In this document: positions 38,353 through 48,041 of the stretch, piece after piece | How positions within the stretch are numbered: the first letter of the stretch is position 1 | Layout of the letters: each line of letters begins with the position of its first letter | NCBI GenBank assembly: GCA_027451345.1 | Contig: DAIDJO010000013.1 | Coordinates: 1-52,403 of the forward strand | Reading direction: 5' to 3' | DNA length: 52,403 bases | Source: Solirubrobacterales bacterium | GTDB lineage: Bacteria; Actinomycetota; Thermoleophilia; Solirubrobacterales; Solirubrobacteraceae | The notes under the pieces: generated by a model | What the model saw: only the letters and a program-made list of their open reading frames with translations | Told to the model about the DNA's origin: nothing | Databases searched by the model: none | Position numbers and translations under genes: made by a program

Positions 38353-40275
38353 GTGATCAGACGGTGGCGAGTGGTTCTGGCGGCGGCGATCGTCGCGAGC
38401 GCGCTGAGCGCGTGCGGAGGCGGGTCGGGCTCCGGGTCCGGCTCGGGCGGTGGGCACGGCGGATCGGGCTCCGGGTCCGGCGGCCCCATCGCCCACACCG
38501 GCACCCCGGTCCAGGGCGGCACCGCGTACTGGGCGGAGTCACCGCTCTCCCCCCCGAACTACATCTTCCCGCTGATCTCCGGGGCGTACTACTCGAATGA
38601 GAACGTCTACGACTTCCAGACGCTGCTGTACCGGCCGCTGTACTGGTACGGGGATCGCGGGGCGCCGGGGATCGACTACCCGCTCTCGCTCGGCGACCGG
38701 CCCGTCTACAGCGACGAGAACCGCGTGGTCACGATCGAACTGAAGCGCACGCGATGGTCCGACGGTGAACCCGTCAGCGCGGCCGACGTGATCTTCTGGA
38801 TCGACCTGCTGCGGGCGAACCGGGCGCAGTGGGCCTCCTACGTGCCCGGCGGCTTCCCGGACAACCTCGTGTCGTGGCGAGCCCTCGGCCCGCGCACCGT
38901 GCGCCTGCGGCTCAACCGCGCCTACAACCCGATCTGGTTCACGGACAACGAGCTCTCCCAGATCACGCCGCTGCCGCTCGCCTGGAATCGGACGAGCCTT
39001 CGCGGCTGCCGCGGAGCGCGTCCATGCGCCACTCGCTCGGTCAGCCCCGACCTCGCCTCGGCGGGCGCGGCCCGCGCCGTCTACCGCTTCCTCGACGGCC
39101 AGGCGAAGCGGCTCTCGAGCTACGCCACGAGCCCGATCTGGTCGATCGTCGACGGGCCCTGGCGGCTTGCGTCGCTCACCGCCGCCGGACGGGCGACCTT
39201 CGTCCCCAACCCCCGATACGAGGGGCCGCAGCGCCCGCGGCTCGCTGCCTTCGTCGAGCTGCCGTTCACCAGCGAGACCGCCGAGTTCTCGGTCCTGCGC
39301 GCGGGGCCGACCCGCGGGGACCGGGGAACCTCGAGCCCCCAGATCTCCGTCGGCTACGTGCCCGACACCGACGTGCCCCAGGCGGGCGCACTGCGGTCGC
39401 AGGGGTACCGCCTGAGCCCCTTCTATCCCTACGGCTTCGACTACTTCGAGCCGAACTTCCACAACCCGGTCGTCGGGCCGATCTTCCGGCAGCTGTACTT
39501 CCGCCAGGCCTTCCAGCACCTCGTCGACCAGTCCGGCTGGATCCACGCCTTCTACCAGGGGCTCGGCGTGCCCACCTACAGCCCGGTGCCGGCGCAGCCG
39601 GCCAACCCGTACTCCGACTCGGCGGCCCGGACCGACCCCTACCCGTTCAGCCTCGCCGCCGCCGCGCGGATCCTGAGCGCCCACGGCTGGCGGGTGCGCA
39701 GTCACGGGATCACCACGTGCGTGCGCGCCGGCGCCGCCCGGGGCGAGTGCGGCCCCGGCATCGCGGCGGGTCAACCGCTGCACTTCACGCTGATGTACCC
39801 GACCGGGATCTCCTCGACCGACGGCGCGATGGTCGACCTGCAGTCCTCCGCCGCCCGGGTCGGGATCGCCATCACGCTCAAGCAGGTCACGATCGCGACG
39901 ATCACGGCGGAGATCGAGCCGTGCGCGGCGCGGTCGCCGGCCTGCCGCTGGCAGCTCGGTCAGTACGGCTCCGCCTGGGTGTTCGCGCCCGACCACTACC
40001 CGACGGGCGAGGAGATCTTCCAGACGGGCGCGCTCGGCAACGTCGGCAGCTACTCGAACGCGGCGATCGACCGCTTGATCCGCGCGACGACGACGAGTCG
40101 CCCGGGCGACGCCCGGCACGCGCTCAACGCCTACGCCGACGCCGTGCGCCGGGCGCTGCCGGACTTCTGGCAGCCCGCGCCGGGGACGCTTTTGACGTTC
40201 CAGTCGAACCTCGCCGGCGCGACGCCGAACGCGTACGGCTACCTCAGCCCGGAGGAGTGGTACTTCACGCGGTGA
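38353..40275 (+). CDS. TPP-regulated Dpp/Opp-type substrate-binding lipoprotein
   Basis: A 640-residue SBP_bac_5 protein. The N-terminus has Arg residues, a hydrophobic stretch and lipobox LSAC, then a Gly/Ser linker (SGSGSG, GSGSGSGG) to the folded part. Family segments: LYRPLYWYG, TRWSDGEPVSAADVIFWIDLLRAN, NPIWFTDNE, FNFHNP-type FEPNFHNPVVGPIFRQLYFRQAFQHLVDQ and the end PDFWQPAPGTLL. Three Cys pairs (CRGARPC, CVRAGAARGEC, CAARSPAC) may form disulfides. The gene is directly under a TPP riboswitch, so its ligand is most likely thiamine, a thiamine phosphate, a precursor or a thiamine-bearing compound, not a common peptide. This link is inferred. The stop overlaps the permease start (GTGA). 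Confidence 0.9.
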   Translation: MIRRWRVVLAAAIVASALSACGGGSGSGSGSGGGHGGSGSGSGGPIAHTGTPVQGGTAYWAESPLSPPNYIFPLISGAYYSNENVYDFQTLLYRPLYWYGDRGAPGIDYPLSLGDRPVYSDENRVVTIELKRTRWSDGEPVSAADVIFWIDLLRANRAQWASYVPGGFPDNLVSWRALGPRTVRLRLNRAYNPIWFTDNELSQITPLPLAWNRTSLRGCRGARPCATRSVSPDLASAGAARAVYRFLDGQAKRLSSYATSPIWSIVDGPWRLASLTAAGRATFVPNPRYEGPQRPRLAAFVELPFTSETAEFSVLRAGPTRGDRGTSSPQISVGYVPDTDVPQAGALRSQGYRLSPFYPYGFDYFEPNFHNPVVGPIFRQLYFRQAFQHLVDQSGWIHAFYQGLGVPTYSPVPAQPANPYSDSAARTDPYPFSLAAAARILSAHGWRVRSHGITTCVRAGAARGECGPGIAAGQPLHFTLMYPTGISSTDGAMVDLQSSAARVGIAITLKQVTIATITAEIEPCAARSPACRWQLGQYGSAWVFAPDHYPTGEEIFQTGALGNVGSYSNAAIDRLIRATTTSRPGDARHALNAYADAVRRALPDFWQPAPGTLLTFQSNLAGATPNAYGYLSPEEWYFTR

Positions 40276-41219
40276 GCGGGTTCGCCCTCAGGCGGGTCGG
40301 CCAGGCCGTCGCGGTGCTGCTCGGGGTGACCCTCCTGGTCTTCGTCCTCGAGCACCTCACGCCGGGCAGCCTGGCGCACGCCATCCTCGGCCCGCGCGCC
40401 ACGCCCGCGGCGGTGGCCGCCTTCAACGCCGCGAACGGGCTGAACCACCCGCTCCCGGTCCAGTACCTGACGTTCCTGTGGCGTCTGCTGCACGGGAACC
40501 TCGGGTACTCCTACCGGCTCAACCGCAGCGTGGGCCCGCTGCTCGCCGGCGAGCTGCCCAACGACCTCATCCTCGTCGGCCTCGGGTTTGCCGTCGCGCT
40601 CGTGATCGCCCTCCCCCTCGGGCTCGCCCAGGCGACACGCCGCAACCGCCCCGTCGACCATGTCGCGAGCGCGGTCACGCTGACCCTGTACTCGATGCCC
40701 TCCTACTGGCTCGCGCTGCTGCTGATCGCGGGCCTCAGCGTCGGCGCGCACCTGCTGCCCCCTGAGGCGGGGCAGTCGGCGGGAACGGCCGGCATCCTCC
40801 AGGATCCACGCGGGCTCGTGCTGCCCGTGCTCACCCTGACGCTCGTCAACGTCGGCTGGTTCAGCCGGTACGTGCGCTCCGCGGCGATCGACACACTGGC
40901 GCAGGAGTACGTGCGACTCGCCCGAGCCAAGGGGCTCCCCGAGCGCCTGGTGCTCGGTCGCCACGTGCTGCGCAACTCGCTGCTCACCGTGGTGACGCTG
41001 CTCGGCCTCAGCGTGCCGCTGCTGCTCACCTCGGGCCTCGTCGTCGAGTACGTGTTCAACGTCCCCGGCGTCGGCCTGACCTACTGGACGGCCGCCACCA
41101 ACGCGGACTACCCGGTGGAGCTCGGGGTGACCGTCCTGGCCGGGACCGCCACCGTCCTCGGCAGCGCGCTCGCCGACCTCGCCTACGCGGCGCTCGATCC
41201 GCGGGTGCGGACGCGGTGA
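40272..41219 (+). CDS. DppB-type ABC permease of the TPP-regulated transporter
   Basis: A 315-residue permease with six membrane segments. The DppB/OppB N-terminus (RRVGQAVAVLLGVTLLVFVLEHLTPG) and a cytoplasmic EAA loop (YVRLARAKGLPERLVLGRHVLRNSLLTVVTL) that docks the ATPase are clear. GTG start overlaps the binding protein stop, and its own stop overlaps the next start, so the three genes are one translationally linked unit under the riboswitch. Confidence 0.92.
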   Translation: MSGFALRRVGQAVAVLLGVTLLVFVLEHLTPGSLAHAILGPRATPAAVAAFNAANGLNHPLPVQYLTFLWRLLHGNLGYSYRLNRSVGPLLAGELPNDLILVGLGFAVALVIALPLGLAQATRRNRPVDHVASAVTLTLYSMPSYWLALLLIAGLSVGAHLLPPEAGQSAGTAGILQDPRGLVLPVLTLTLVNVGWFSRYVRSAAIDTLAQEYVRLARAKGLPERLVLGRHVLRNSLLTVVTLLGLSVPLLLTSGLVVEYVFNVPGVGLTYWTAATNADYPVELGVTVLAGTATVLGSALADLAYAALDPRVRTR

Positions 41220-42151
41220 GCGGGGCGCTCCGCCACGACCTCCTGCGCCACCGGCTCGGCGTCACCGGGCTGGCGCTGGTCGCCTTGCTGATCGCGTTCT
41301 GCGTGCTCGGCCCGATCATCCACCCGACCGACCAGGTGCACACCAACGTCGAGCTCACCAATCTCGCCCCGTCGGCCGGCCACCCGCTCGGCACCGACGC
41401 GGACGGCTACGACGTCCTGGGCCGGCTGATGGTGGGCGGCCGCGCCACGCTCGAGATCGCGCTGGCCGTGGCCGCTCTCGCCACGCTGCTCGGCGCGCTC
41501 TGGGGCGCCGTCGCCGGCCTCGCCGGTGGTGCGCTCGACGCGCTGATGATGCGGATCGTCGACACGTTCCTCGCCCTCCCGGCGGTCTTCGTGCTGATCT
41601 ACCTGGCGACGATCGTGCAGCCGACCGTGCCCCTGCTGATCGGGGTCATCGCCCTGTTCTCCTGGCTCGGGCCGGCGCGGCTGATCCGCGGCGAGACCCT
41701 CTCCCTGCGCACCCGCGAGTACGTCGAGGCGGCCCGGGCGATGGGGGCCGGACGGTGGCGCACGATCGTGCGCCATGTCCTGCCGAACACACTCGGGGTG
41801 CTCGTCGTCAACGCCACCTTCCAGGTCGCAGACGCGATCATCCTGCTCGCCACGCTCGCCTTCCTCGGCTTCGGCCTCGCGCCGCCCGCGGCGACGTGGG
41901 GCGGGATGCTCTACCAGGGGACCTCGTACCTGCTCGACGGCTACTGGTGGGAGGTGTACCCGGCCGGCGTGCTGCTGATGGTGACCGTGATCGCCTTCAA
42001 CCTCGTCGGCGGCGCCCTGCGCGACGTCCTCGACGGCGACGCCGCGGCGGGCGGCCGCGGCGGGCGCGTCAGGCGCGCTCGGACGGCGGCAGGTCCTCCG
42101 GCACCGGCACCGTCTGCGGCGTCCCCGGCTCGGTCTGCGACCAGTCGTTGA
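41216..42151 (+). CDS. DppC-type ABC permease of the TPP-regulated transporter
   Basis: A 311-residue permease. The first TM follows the usual N-terminal LRHRLGVTGLALVALLIAFCVLGP; then HPLGTDADGYDVLGRLMVGGR, and the EAA loop YVEAARAMGAGRWRTIVRHVLPNTLGVLVV. The family normally ends soon after LRDVLD. Here about 35 residues rich in Ala, Arg and Pro follow, coded opposite the end of the convergent cupin gene (83-nt overlap), so the tail may be accidental. No ATPase gene follows, which is unusual for this class: the ATPase must be supplied from elsewhere. Confidence 0.9.
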   Translation: MSGALRHDLLRHRLGVTGLALVALLIAFCVLGPIIHPTDQVHTNVELTNLAPSAGHPLGTDADGYDVLGRLMVGGRATLEIALAVAALATLLGALWGAVAGLAGGALDALMMRIVDTFLALPAVFVLIYLATIVQPTVPLLIGVIALFSWLGPARLIRGETLSLRTREYVEAARAMGAGRWRTIVRHVLPNTLGVLVVNATFQVADAIILLATLAFLGFGLAPPAATWGGMLYQGTSYLLDGYWWEVYPAGVLLMVTVIAFNLVGGALRDVLDGDAAAGGRGGRVRRARTAAGPPAPAPSAASPARSATSR

Positions 42152-42503
42152 ACGCCTCGGCGTCGCGCGGATCATGCTCGTGCCGGACGTCGCCGCCGAG
42201 CGCGAGCAGACGCAGGATCCCGGGGCCGCGGTTGACGAGCTGGCGGCGGACGCTCGGTGCGACGCGCACGACGTCACCCTCCCCGTGGTCGCTGCGCGCG
42301 CCCTCGACCAGCAGCGTCAACGTGCCCGCGAGCACGATGTAGACCTCCTCCTGGTCCCGGTGGCGGTGGATCCGGTTGCGCTGGCCGGGCTCGAAGGTGA
42401 GCACGTTGATGCCAAACGACGTCACCCCGAGCGGCGCGCGCAGGCGGGCGAAGCGCCCCTCCGGGGGCTGATCGATCCGGGCGACGCTCACGCCCTCCGG
42501 CAC
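42069..42503 (-). CDS. cupin-domain protein
   Basis: A 144-residue single cupin with the first motif IHRHRDQEEVYIVLAGTLTLLVEG (His, His, Glu metal ligands) and second motif in the GDVVRVAPSVRRQLVNRG region. It starts with a GTG at 42501-42503; a second GTG 12 nt later is possible. The C-terminal part (about 105-144) is Pro/Glu-rich. It ends inside the DppC gene on the other strand. The function is not determinable from the fold. Confidence 0.8.
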   Translation of the reverse strand: MPEGVSVARIDQPPEGRFARLRAPLGVTSFGINVLTFEPGQRNRIHRHRDQEEVYIVLAGTLTLLVEGARSDHGEGDVVRVAPSVRRQLVNRGPGILRLLALGGDVRHEHDPRDAEAFNDWSQTEPGTPQTVPVPEDLPPSERA

Positions 42504-42534
42504 GGAGCCGCGCCGGGCTCCGGGGCGGGGGAGC

Positions 42535-43863
<1,329 letters not shown>

Positions 43864-43958
43864 GTGTTTCCTCTCAAGCTCATCGTGGTCGCCGGCAGCC
43901 AGCACACCCTCCGTCCCAGCGGCTGGGCGCGGGCCCGCGCTCAGCTGCAATTTAGTAC

Positions 43959-44579
43959 TCAGGCGCCGACGGCCTCGCCACCGGCCACGCCGTCCGCGCG
44001 GGCCGGTCCGCCCTCGTACCGGCTCTCGGTGGCGGCCCGCTGGCCCTGGTAGTGGCTCCCCAGACCGGGACTGCCGTAGGGCCGCCGGGCCGGGCGGTCG
44101 AGGGTCATGAACGAGAGCTGGGCGATCGGCAACCCCGGGTAGAGCCGGATCGGGACGCGCGTGAGGTTGTTCAGCTCGAGCGTCAGGGTTCCCTCGAACC
44201 CGGGATCGCAGAAGCCGGCGGTGGCGTGCACGATCAGCCCGAGCCGCCCCAGGCTCGACTTCCCCTCGATGCGGGCGACGATGTCGTCGGGGATCCGCAC
44301 CCACTCGAGCGTGCGCCCGAGACAGAACTCGCCGGGATGGATGACGAACGCCTCGCCCTCGGGCACGACCACCTCCTCGGTGAGGTTCGACGGCGGCTCG
44401 CGCAGGTCGATCGCCGTCGCCCGATGGTTGTGGAAGACGCGGAACGAATCGCCGAGACGCAGGTCGACGCTCGCCGGCTGCACCATCCGCGGGTCCCACG
44501 GCTCGATCCGGATCCGCCCGCTCGTCACGGACTCGAGGATCGTCCCGTCGGAGAGGACAGAAGCCGGCTCGGCGCTCAT
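43959..44579 (-). CDS. dcd: dCTP deaminase, probably bifunctional with dUTPase
   Basis: A 206-residue Dcd. The trimeric fold segments are clear: VQPASVDLRLGDSFRVF, the active-site EGKSSLGRLGLIVHATAGFCDPGFEGTLTLELNNL with Ser, Arg, His and Glu, and the C-terminal loop RPYGSPGLGSHYQGQRAATESRY. The HATAGF form (no HVTAHR-type Arg as in E. coli) fits the bifunctional mycobacterial enzyme that yields dUMP from dCTP. The last 20 residues are a non-conserved Gly/Ala tail. Start is an ATG with no clear Shine-Dalgarno sequence. Confidence 0.93.
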   Translation of the reverse strand: MSAEPASVLSDGTILESVTSGRIRIEPWDPRMVQPASVDLRLGDSFRVFHNHRATAIDLREPPSNLTEEVVVPEGEAFVIHPGEFCLGRTLEWVRIPDDIVARIEGKSSLGRLGLIVHATAGFCDPGFEGTLTLELNNLTRVPIRLYPGLPIAQLSFMTLDRPARRPYGSPGLGSHYQGQRAATESRYEGGPARADGVAGGEAVGA

Positions 44580-44598
44580 GGCCTGCGCAGTGTGCCAC

Positions 44599-44624
44599 GG
44601 CGCCGGTCCCGCTGGACCGGCGCC
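44599..44624 (-). terminator. perfect 11-bp hairpin after the DAO-GcvT gene
   Basis: GGCGCCGGTCC, loop CGCT, GGACCGGCGCC. It starts 4 nt after the stop of the gene at 44628 on the minus strand, as expected for a terminator, though no T-run follows. The sequence almost repeats the hairpin at 2877-2900. Confidence 0.55.
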
Positions 44625-44627
44625 ACC

Positions 44628-47066
44628 TCAGCCGGCCCGCAGACGCTCGCCCTCGGGGTCGTAGAGCGGCTCGGCCGCGACCTCGCCGGCGACCCACTCG
44701 CCGAAGATGTCGATGTCGACCGCCGCGCCGACCTCGACCTCGGCCGGCAGGTACGCGTAGGCGATCGAGCGCTCCACGGTGTACCCGTAGCCGCCGCTCG
44801 TCACCCGGCCGACGATCCGGCCGTCGATCCGCACCGGCTCGTTGCCGAGCGCGACGGCGCGCGGCTGCTCGAGGGTGATGCAGCGCAGCCGCCGCCGCAC
44901 CGGGCGCTCCCGCAGGGCCTCGGCGCCGTTGAACGGCTTGTCGGCTGCGACGCAGAAGCGCAGGCCGGCCTCGTACGGGCTGTCGTCGGGCGTGATGTCC
45001 GCGGCCCAGGCGCGATAGCCCTTCTCGAGCCGCAGCGCGTCGATCGCCCGGTAGCCGCCGGCCACCAGGCCGAGGGGGCGACCGGACTCCCAGATCGTCC
45101 GCCAGAGACCGAGGCCGTACTCGGTCGGGCAGTAGAGCTCCCAGCCGAACTCCCCGACGTAGGTGACCCGCAGCGCCCGGACGGGCACATCGCCCACCGT
45201 CAGCTCGCGCATGCGCAGGTACCCGAAGTCGAGCGGGTCCGGCGTGAGCGGCGCGAGCACGTCCCGCGCGCGCGGGCCCCAGAGGCCGAAGCACGCCCAG
45301 CGCGACGTCACGTCGGTGAGCGACACCGAGCCGTCGTCGGGCAGCTGGCGGCGGATCCAGGCGGCGTCGTGCTGGCCGAAGGCGGTGCCGGTGACGATCT
45401 GGAAGGCGTCCTGCGCCACCCGCGTGACGGTGACGTCGCACTCGATCCCGCCGTGACGGTTGAGCATCTGCGTGTAGGCGATCCGGCCGACCTCGCCGGC
45501 GACCCGGTTGTCGCAGAGGCGCTCGAGCAGCTCGGCCGCGCCGGGACCGGCGAGCTCGAGCTTGGAGAACGACGACGCGTCGAACAGCCCGGCGCAGCGC
45601 CTCGTGCCGAGCGCCTCGGCGCCGATCGCCGGCGACCAGTGCATGCCCGCCCAGCCCCGCGGCCGCAGGCGCTCGTCGCCCGCCGCGGCGTTGGCCTCGT
45701 ACCAGTTGACGCGCTCCCAGCCCGATTTCTCGCCGAACGACGCCCCGTGCTCGGCGTGCCACGGGTACGCGGGCGGGAGGCGCAGCGGCCGCCCGGCCCG
45801 GCGCTCGTGACCGGGATAGCGGATGTCGTAGTAGGTCTCGTAGCCCTCGCGGGTGCGCTTCAGCGTGTAGCCCGGCGAGCGGTACTGGGGGCCGAACCGG
45901 CGGATGTCCATCTCCCAGACGTCGAGTCCGGGCTCGCCGGCGAGGATCCATTCGGCCATCAGCTTGCCCATGCCGCCGGCCCCGGCGATGCCGTGGGCGC
46001 AGAAGCCGGCGGCGACGAAGAAGCCGCGCACGTCGGACTCGCCGAGGCAGAACTCGTTGTCGGGCGTGAACGCCTCGGGGCCGTTGATCAGCCGGGTGAC
46101 CTTCACCTCCTCCATCACCGGGACCCGGCGCCGCGAGTTCTCGGCGATCTCCTCGAACCGCTCCCAATCCTCCTCGAGCAGGCGGCCGTTGAAGTCGGCG
46201 GGGATGGCGTCGAGCTGTGCCGGATCGAGCGACCACGGCGCGCTGTGGCGCTCGTAGCCGCCCATGACCAGACCCTCGCCCTCCTCGCGGAAGTAGACGA
46301 GCAGGTCGGGGTCGCGCAGCGTCGGGAGATGCACGACCGCGCCGCCGGCGTCGCGCTCCCGCGCGCGGAACGGCTGGGTGACGAGGTACTCGTGGGCGAA
46401 CGGGACGATCGGCACCCGCACCCCGGCGAGCCGCCCGACCTCGGCCGCGTACATGCCGGCGGCGTTGACGACGATCTCGGTCTCGATCTCGCCCCATTCG
46501 GTCCGCACGCCGCGCACGCGCCCGTCCCGCACGTCGATCCCGGTGACGCGCGTGTGGGTGAGGATCCGCACGCCGCCGGCGCGGGCGCCCTCGGCGAGCG
46601 CGTAGGTGAGCTGCGACGGGTCGAGGTACCCGTCGGTCGCCAGGTAGGAGCCGCAGCGCACGCCGTCGGTGACCATCAGCGGGAAGAGCCGCTGGGCGTC
46701 GTCGGGCCCGATCAGCTCGAGCGGCAGCCCGAACGTCCGCGCCCAGGCGACCTGCCGCAGCACCTCCTGCTCGCGCTCGGGCGTGCCGGCCAGGCGGATG
46801 CCGCCGCACTCGACCCAGCCGCAGTCGAGCGTCCGGTAGAGCTCGACCGAGTCCATCATCATGCGCGTCAGCGAGACGCTGCCGCGCAGCTGCCCGACGA
46901 GGCCGGCGGAGTGAAAGGTCGACCCGCTCGTCAGTTCATTGCGATCGAGCAGGACCACGTCTCGTTCCCCGAGCTGGGCGAGGTGGTACGCGATGGCGGC
47001 GCCGCCGACGCCGCCGCCGATGATCACGATGCGGGCGCGGGGCGGCAGTTCACGGGGTCGCGGCAT
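44628..47066 (-). CDS. FAD-dependent oxidoreductase fused to GcvT-like domain (dimethylglycine/sarcosine dehydrogenase type)
   Basis: An 812-residue protein. The first half is a DAO-type flavoprotein: dinucleotide site RIVIIGGGVGGAAIAYHLAQLG, a covalent-flavin-like segment TSGSTFHSAGLVGQLRGS with His, and GFFVAAGFCAHGIAGAGGMGKLMAEW. The second half (about 430-812) is a GcvT/folate-binding aminomethyltransferase: GLFDASSFSKLELAGPGA, VTSRWACFGLWGPRARD, VGEFGWELY and RLEKGYRAWAADITPDDSPYEAG. Such proteins oxidise N-methyl groups of dimethylglycine or sarcosine and pass them to tetrahydrofolate. Starts 17 nt inside the upstream kinase-like gene (overlap), so it is coupled. Confidence 0.92.
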   Translation of the reverse strand: MPRPRELPPRARIVIIGGGVGGAAIAYHLAQLGERDVVLLDRNELTSGSTFHSAGLVGQLRGSVSLTRMMMDSVELYRTLDCGWVECGGIRLAGTPEREQEVLRQVAWARTFGLPLELIGPDDAQRLFPLMVTDGVRCGSYLATDGYLDPSQLTYALAEGARAGGVRILTHTRVTGIDVRDGRVRGVRTEWGEIETEIVVNAAGMYAAEVGRLAGVRVPIVPFAHEYLVTQPFRARERDAGGAVVHLPTLRDPDLLVYFREEGEGLVMGGYERHSAPWSLDPAQLDAIPADFNGRLLEEDWERFEEIAENSRRRVPVMEEVKVTRLINGPEAFTPDNEFCLGESDVRGFFVAAGFCAHGIAGAGGMGKLMAEWILAGEPGLDVWEMDIRRFGPQYRSPGYTLKRTREGYETYYDIRYPGHERRAGRPLRLPPAYPWHAEHGASFGEKSGWERVNWYEANAAAGDERLRPRGWAGMHWSPAIGAEALGTRRCAGLFDASSFSKLELAGPGAAELLERLCDNRVAGEVGRIAYTQMLNRHGGIECDVTVTRVAQDAFQIVTGTAFGQHDAAWIRRQLPDDGSVSLTDVTSRWACFGLWGPRARDVLAPLTPDPLDFGYLRMRELTVGDVPVRALRVTYVGEFGWELYCPTEYGLGLWRTIWESGRPLGLVAGGYRAIDALRLEKGYRAWAADITPDDSPYEAGLRFCVAADKPFNGAEALRERPVRRRLRCITLEQPRAVALGNEPVRIDGRIVGRVTSGGYGYTVERSIAYAYLPAEVEVGAAVDIDIFGEWVAGEVAAEPLYDPEGERLRAG

Positions 47067-47943
47067 GCAACAGCTCCTCCAGTTCGCGGTGGTCGAGGGC
47101 GGCCCGCTCGAGCCGCTCGAAGTGCTCGTCCGCGTACGCGGTGAAGTTGAAGTCGAGCTCGGAGATCTGCGCCTGCACGACCCCCCACGCCGCCTCGCGA
47201 GCATCGGAGGCGAGGCGGAACAGGCGCAGGGCGGCCAGCTGGCCGAGCGCGGCCGGCTGGCCGAGATAGGCCTCGAGCAGCCGAGCCTCGGCCTCCGCGT
47301 CGAAGCCGTTGTTCACCGCGAGGTTGCCGAGGTCGAAGTAGCGGTGACCGAGCCCGGCGTACTCCCAGTCGACGAGCAGGAGGCGGCCGTCGAGGTCGAT
47401 CACGTTCCCGGGGAGGAGGTCGTCGTGGCAGGGCACCGGGTGCTCGAGCGGCAGCGCCCGCGCGATCCGGTCGACGAGTGCGACGGCGCGGTCGTAGGCG
47501 GCGGGCAGCCGTCCACCGCGCCGGCGGATCACCTCGGCGTAGACGCGCAGGAGGTCGGGCACCCAGAAGCGGGAGGGCAGCGCCAGGCCGCTGTCGTGGA
47601 AGGCGCGCAGCGCTCGCGCCAGCTGCGCCGGGTCCGCCCGCAACCGCTGCGGATCGGCCGGGGTCCCGGGGACGAAGGCGGTGACGGCGCACTCCCGGTC
47701 GGCGTAGAGCAGCGGCGGGCCGATCCCGAGCGCCGCCGCCCGCTCGGCGGCGAGCCGTTCGGACTCGCGGTCGATGCCGAGCAGCCGCGTGTCCTGGCCG
47801 GGGAGGCGGATGACGCAGTCGCGCCCGCCGAGGCTCGCCCGATAGTTGCGGTTGGTGATGCCGCCGGAGAGCGGCTCGGGCTCGCCCTCCAGGGGACCGA
47901 GCGCCCGCTGGAGCGTCGGCAGCAGGTCGCTCAGAGCCGGCAT
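47050..47943 (-). CDS. choline kinase/APH-fold phosphotransferase
   Basis: A 297-residue kinase-fold protein with GGITNRNYRASLGGRDCVIRLPG (ATP site), VPCHDDLLPGNVIDLDG (catalytic loop, H-D-D-x4-N) and LLLVDWEYAGLGHRYFDLGNLAVN (metal-binding Asp, then the choline-kinase-like aromatic region). The aromatic-rich Trp/Tyr pattern suits a choline or ethanolamine-type substrate. It overlaps the DAO-GcvT gene, which in turn suggests a role in methylated-amine metabolism. It could instead modify a different amino alcohol. Confidence 0.85.
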   Translation of the reverse strand: MPALSDLLPTLQRALGPLEGEPEPLSGGITNRNYRASLGGRDCVIRLPGQDTRLLGIDRESERLAAERAAALGIGPPLLYADRECAVTAFVPGTPADPQRLRADPAQLARALRAFHDSGLALPSRFWVPDLLRVYAEVIRRRGGRLPAAYDRAVALVDRIARALPLEHPVPCHDDLLPGNVIDLDGRLLLVDWEYAGLGHRYFDLGNLAVNNGFDAEAEARLLEAYLGQPAALGQLAALRLFRLASDAREAAWGVVQAQISELDFNFTAYADEHFERLERAALDHRELEELLHAATP

Positions 47944-48041
47944 CGCCGCGGGACGGGTTGCCGCATAAGGCTCGGCTCATATACCTTCATGGCTGCGCAT
48001 CACACAGACGGTTGGCGCGTTCGTCAAGGGGAGGTTGGCCG

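Noticed and set aside
42030..42151. Frameshift at the end of the DppC-type permease
   Set aside because: The Ala/Arg/Pro tail opposite the cupin gene looks non-native, but all membrane segments and the usual LRDVLD end are intact before it; run-on of the frame in GC-rich DNA is enough.
44628..46809. Minus-strand frame continuous with citrate synthase over 4.2 kb
   Set aside because: Beyond the gltA start the frame is an Arg/Ala-rich shadow of the dcd and DAO-GcvT genes, which have clear domains in other frames.
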